DNA from: Phototrophicus methaneseepsis
Lineage (GTDB): Bacteria; Chloroflexota; Anaerolineae; Aggregatilineales; Phototrophicaceae
Direction: 5' to 3'
Assembly: GCF_015500095.1 (NCBI RefSeq)
Contig: NZ_CP062983.1
Location: 2,170,001-2,234,000 of the forward strand
DNA length: 64,000 bases
In this document: one piece after another, positions 61,153 to 64,000 of the stretch
How the letters are laid out: every line of letters starts with the position of its first letter
How positions within the stretch are numbered: the first letter of the stretch is position 1
Program-made: the position numbers and the translations under genes
The notes under the pieces: generated by a model
The model's database searches: none
What the model was told of the DNA's origin: nothing
Seen by the model: the letters and a program-made list of their open reading frames with translations, nothing else

Positions 61153-63114
61153 TTATTCGCTTTCTGCTTCGAGGACGTAACGATTAAACCAGTCCATCAT
61201 GGCTTCATTCTGTGCACGGCGCAGCGGGGGTGCCCCGACAATTGCGCCCGCATGAGGGCTGTTCGGCAGACGCAGCATCTCGACTGTGCAGCCATTGGCC
61301 TTCAAAACAGCATAGAATTGCTCAGATTGTTCTGCCGGGCAGCGATAGTCATGCTCGCCCTGAACGAGCAGGGTCGGCGTGGTGCAGCGATAGGCGTAGG
61401 TGATGGGAGAGCACTTCACATATGTTTCTGGGATTTCGTGCGGATGTCCGCCTAATTCTTCAACGGAGAACCAGATACCAATGTCAGAGACGCCATAGAA
61501 GCTCAACCAGTTTGTTACAGGGTTTTCAGGGATGGCTGCTTTAAAGCGATCTGTTTGGCCCACTATCCACGTTGACAAATTGCCACCGCCGGAAAGGCCA
61601 CACACGCCAAGTTTATCCGCATCAGCCAGGCCCTGTTCAATCGCATAATCGACACCGGTCATCAAGTCGTTGTAGTCGAGGTTGCCCCAGTCGCCTTTAA
61701 TCGCTGTGGAGAAATCATTGCCATAACCGAGTGATGCGCGGTGGTTAATCGCCAGGACGCCGTAGCCAGCCCCGATCAACATCTGGAAGTCGAACGAGAA
61801 GACGTTACCAAACGCTGAGTGTGGCCCCCCATGGATGTATAGGATGGTCGGATATGGCGCTTCGCCAACGGTTGGCTTGAGATACCAACCTTCAACTTCC
61901 ACATCATCGACGCTGGACCAGCGCAGATTGACGACTTCCGGCAGCAGTTTCTGGCTCAGAAAGTCATCGTTGATGTCGGTGACTTGCTCTTCGTTGCTGC
62001 CATCGAGTTCACTGATATACAGTTCGAGCGGGTTGGTAAAGCTGCTGACTGCATAGAGTAGCTTGCCATTTGCTAAGCCTTGAGGATGGCAGGAGCGTTC
62101 GCCAGTGACGACAGCCTCGTAGCTTTCATCTCCTGTAAGTGCCACTTCATAGATATGGACCATGCCGCTTGTTTGGACCCACACGTAAGCTTTATCGCCG
62201 ACGACATAAGGCACCATGCCACCACGTAGCTGGTTGAAGGTCGGGATGTCGCCCTGCAGCCCACTGCCAACGCCTTCTAATAGGCTTGGTGTCCGGTTTT
62301 CAGGTTCTTTACCCGTCACATCTGTGACCCAAAGGTCCGTTTTGGTGCCGATGGGCAACCCATCAACCTGGCCGATGAAGGCAATGTTCGTGTCGTCAAT
62401 CCAGGCAGCGGCACCGGTATCCCCCCAGCCTTCCAGCAAGGTGGTGATGTCCCCATCCAGGGTGATGGTGCGCATCAGGGGCGAGAATTTGTGCGTGTTG
62501 GTGGGGAATGCCGCGCTGTAGAGGATTTTGCTGCTATCAGGGGACCATTTAAGCCCTGTGTTGATGTAGGTATCGTCTGTGAGCTGTTTGGCTTCGCCAC
62601 CTGTGGTTGGGATGACGTAAACCTGCTGTACTGCCGGATCAATATAGCCAATGCCATCCGTCCGGTAGACGTGACGCGTTACGCGGTAGGGCTTGGTCAG
62701 GTCGGGCATGTCTTCTTCGCTCCAACCGGATGTAAAGGCGACCCATTCCCCATCTGGCGACCAAACCGGGCCTTCGCGCACGCCTTGGTCAATAGACGTC
62801 AGTTTCTGGCCCTCGCCCCCGTCAATCGGCAGCACAAAGATTTGTGGCTTACCTTCTCTGTCGGAAATAAAGCCAACTTTTGTGCCATCTGGCGACCAAC
62901 TCGGTGATTTGGCGTTGGAACTGGGCGGCGTTAGCTGGCGCTTTTCCCCACTGCTGAGATCAGCAAGCCAGAGCGTCTGAATATCCGCGTCTTTTTCTTC
63001 GTCATAATGGGAAACCCCATAGACAACCTGTGTGCCGTCTGGAGATAACGCGGCACCCGATAAGAACTTGAGTTTGAAGTAGTCGTCTAGCCCGATTGGT
63101 GTTGTGTCTGCCAT
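61153..63114 (-). CDS. S9 family serine peptidase (acylaminoacyl/dipeptidyl type)
   Basis: Cytoplasmic oligopeptidase of 653 residues with a beta-propeller lid and an alpha/beta-hydrolase domain. Propeller turns include SWSPDGTKVGFISDREG, VWSPDGEWVAF and KWSPDSSKILY. The hydrolase part starts with PYPTILYIHGGPHSAFG. The catalytic serine is in CGLSGGGNL, the aspartate in VQGEHDYRCP and the histidine in NSPHAGAI. AAGGAAG 7 bp before the ATG supports the start. It sits between a beta-lactamase-fold hydrolase and a D-aminoacylase-like gene, suggesting a peptide or amino-acid salvage operon. No signal peptide is present. Confidence 0.93.
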   Translation of the reverse strand: MADTTPIGLDDYFKLKFLSGAALSPDGTQVVYGVSHYDEEKDADIQTLWLADLSSGEKRQLTPPSSNAKSPSWSPDGTKVGFISDREGKPQIFVLPIDGGEGQKLTSIDQGVREGPVWSPDGEWVAFTSGWSEEDMPDLTKPYRVTRHVYRTDGIGYIDPAVQQVYVIPTTGGEAKQLTDDTYINTGLKWSPDSSKILYSAAFPTNTHKFSPLMRTITLDGDITTLLEGWGDTGAAAWIDDTNIAFIGQVDGLPIGTKTDLWVTDVTGKEPENRTPSLLEGVGSGLQGDIPTFNQLRGGMVPYVVGDKAYVWVQTSGMVHIYEVALTGDESYEAVVTGERSCHPQGLANGKLLYAVSSFTNPLELYISELDGSNEEQVTDINDDFLSQKLLPEVVNLRWSSVDDVEVEGWYLKPTVGEAPYPTILYIHGGPHSAFGNVFSFDFQMLIGAGYGVLAINHRASLGYGNDFSTAIKGDWGNLDYNDLMTGVDYAIEQGLADADKLGVCGLSGGGNLSTWIVGQTDRFKAAIPENPVTNWLSFYGVSDIGIWFSVEELGGHPHEIPETYVKCSPITYAYRCTTPTLLVQGEHDYRCPAEQSEQFYAVLKANGCTVEMLRLPNSPHAGAIVGAPPLRRAQNEAMMDWFNRYVLEAESE

Positions 63115-63134
63115 GTGTTTTCTTCCTTATATGA

Positions 63135-64000
63135 TTACGATGTCACACGTGGGTTGATGCGTAGCCCTAATCTGACGTAGGCGATTTCATCCTCCTCATT
63201 GCGGATGAAATCAAGGCGAATATCCTTGAATGGCCCTTCAATGACCACCATCTGATCGACACCGCAGAGTTGTAATGTTGCAGGCGGTGGCGGTGGTGGC
63301 GTGTCCTCGCTCGGTATGCCCCCATTTTTCATGGTGAGCTGCATGATGAGCTTATCATCTTCGTACTTCAGTTCGGTATCCATCGTCGGGCGGGAATAGG
63401 TGCCAAGATAAGGCTGTAATTCTTCCGGCGATGCCTGAATGGCTTCTGGTTCGGGTTCTTCAACGCCGAGGAAGTCCTTCATGACCCATTTTTCGACCTC
63501 GGAATTTAATTTACTGCCCTTATCCGCATTGGTCAGCACACCCATCACGAGGTTATGTTCCGGGAAGATCGTCAATTGGGCTTGCTGGCCCAGGGTAGAC
63601 CCGCCATGATCGACAACTTTTGTGCCGCCCACATCCCGCACAAACCACGATAGGCCAATTGCGCCGCTCTGGTCATTGATGGGGAACTGGGGCGTTTGCA
63701 TCATATCCAGGCTTTCTCGTTTGAGCAGGGGGGAACCATCGCCCAGGTGATATTGCCCGTAAGCCAGCAAATTCTTGATACTGCTGGCGATGCCGCCTGC
63801 CGGATTGGATGAGCGTGGGATCGGCCAGGGGCGCTGGACAATAGCGCCTTGCTCGTCATCCACACGATGCCCCATGACGAAGCGATAAGTCATGACTTCC
63901 TTGGGGAAGAAAAAGGTATGATCCAGGCCAAGCGGCTCAAATATGAGCTGCTTCATGGCTGTTTCGTAGACGAGGCCCGTCACGGCTTCAATCACCCGGC
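63135..64000 (-). CDS. Serine hydrolase of the beta-lactamase (class C) fold, partial
   Basis: The C-terminal 288 or so residues of a gene that continues past the right edge; the SxxK and YxN motifs would lie in the missing part. What is visible begins at RVIEAVTG, a common segment of this family, followed by IFEPLGLDHTFFF, then NPAGGIASSIKNLLAYGQYHL and DHGGSTLGQQAQLTIFPEHNLVMGVLTN, where HGG is the family's third motif. A separate C-terminal domain (PYLGTYSRPTMDTEL) follows. It lies 20 bp upstream of the S9 peptidase on the same strand. Function as esterase or D-aminopeptidase is possible. Confidence 0.85.
   Translation of the reverse strand, partial: RVIEAVTGLVYETAMKQLIFEPLGLDHTFFFPKEVMTYRFVMGHRVDDEQGAIVQRPWPIPRSSNPAGGIASSIKNLLAYGQYHLGDGSPLLKRESLDMMQTPQFPINDQSGAIGLSWFVRDVGGTKVVDHGGSTLGQQAQLTIFPEHNLVMGVLTNADKGSKLNSEVEKWVMKDFLGVEEPEPEAIQASPEELQPYLGTYSRPTMDTELKYEDDKLIMQLTMKNGGIPSEDTPPPPPPATLQLCGVDQMVVIEGPFKDIRLDFIRNEEDEIAYVRLGLRINPRVTS

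Noticed and set aside
1-64000. tRNA, rRNA, CRISPR, insertion sequence or prophage signatures
   Set aside because: Intergenic regions were read for cloverleaf-like segments, regular repeats, transposase motifs and terminal inverted repeats; none was found.

Overview
The window reads as a chromosomal segment of a heterotrophic, respiring bacterium, most plausibly a Chloroflexota member close to Anaerolineae. This is an inference from gene content: several sugar ABC loci without their own ATPase, many exported SH3b/TPR/propeller proteins with Thr/Pro-rich linkers, cytochrome bd and a KdpDE/KimA potassium locus. No rRNA, tRNA, CRISPR array, transposase or phage gene was recognised. Genes are intact except the last, which runs off the right edge.

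Layout. 0.2-7.2 kb: LacI regulator with two operator-like sites, then a sugar binding protein, two permeases and a GH3 beta-glucosidase. 7.4-10.7 kb: a methyltransferase-like protein, an alpha-type carbonic anhydrase and a radical SAM enzyme behind a structured leader. 10.7-14.3 kb: GH2 beta-mannosidase-like enzyme and a DeoR/LacI chimeric regulator. 14.6-26.9 kb: a cluster of eight exported proteins (SH3b, TPR, a 1342-residue propeller protein, an orphan family 5 solute-binding protein, a FecR-like/SH3b protein), mostly one operon. 26.9-28.6 kb: Wzz/BY-kinase. 28.8-34.8 kb: cydABDC, cytochrome bd oxidase and its maturation exporter. 35.1-41.4 kb: GH4 alpha-galactosidase-type enzyme, binding protein, two permeases and a LacI regulator, with the same operator-like sequence in front of the regulator and of the transporter. 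41.6-47.4 kb: mixed housekeeping and membrane genes, including ferrochelatase. 47.4-53.8 kb: a small membrane protein, KdpD, KdpE and a KimA-type potassium importer. 53.9-57.5 kb: a third sugar ABC locus. 57.6-59.0 kb: ammonium transporter. 59.5-64.0 kb: D-aminoacylase-like protein, S9 peptidase and a partial serine hydrolase.

How the genes work together. The three sugar loci each have a binding protein and two permeases but no ATPase, so they probably share a MalK/MsiK-type ATPase encoded elsewhere; two of them carry the glycosidase for the imported sugar. KdpDE sits beside kimA rather than kdpFABC. CTTGA direct repeats spaced about one helical turn apart stand upstream of kimA and upstream of the kdpDE-side transcription unit, with a -10-like hexamer at the same distance in both, which suggests KdpE controls both. 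The exported-protein cluster has no recognised function; its two ends share a 15-bp upstream motif (14 of 15 identical). All 13 predicted type I signal peptides in the window end in Ala followed by Gln at the predicted mature N terminus.
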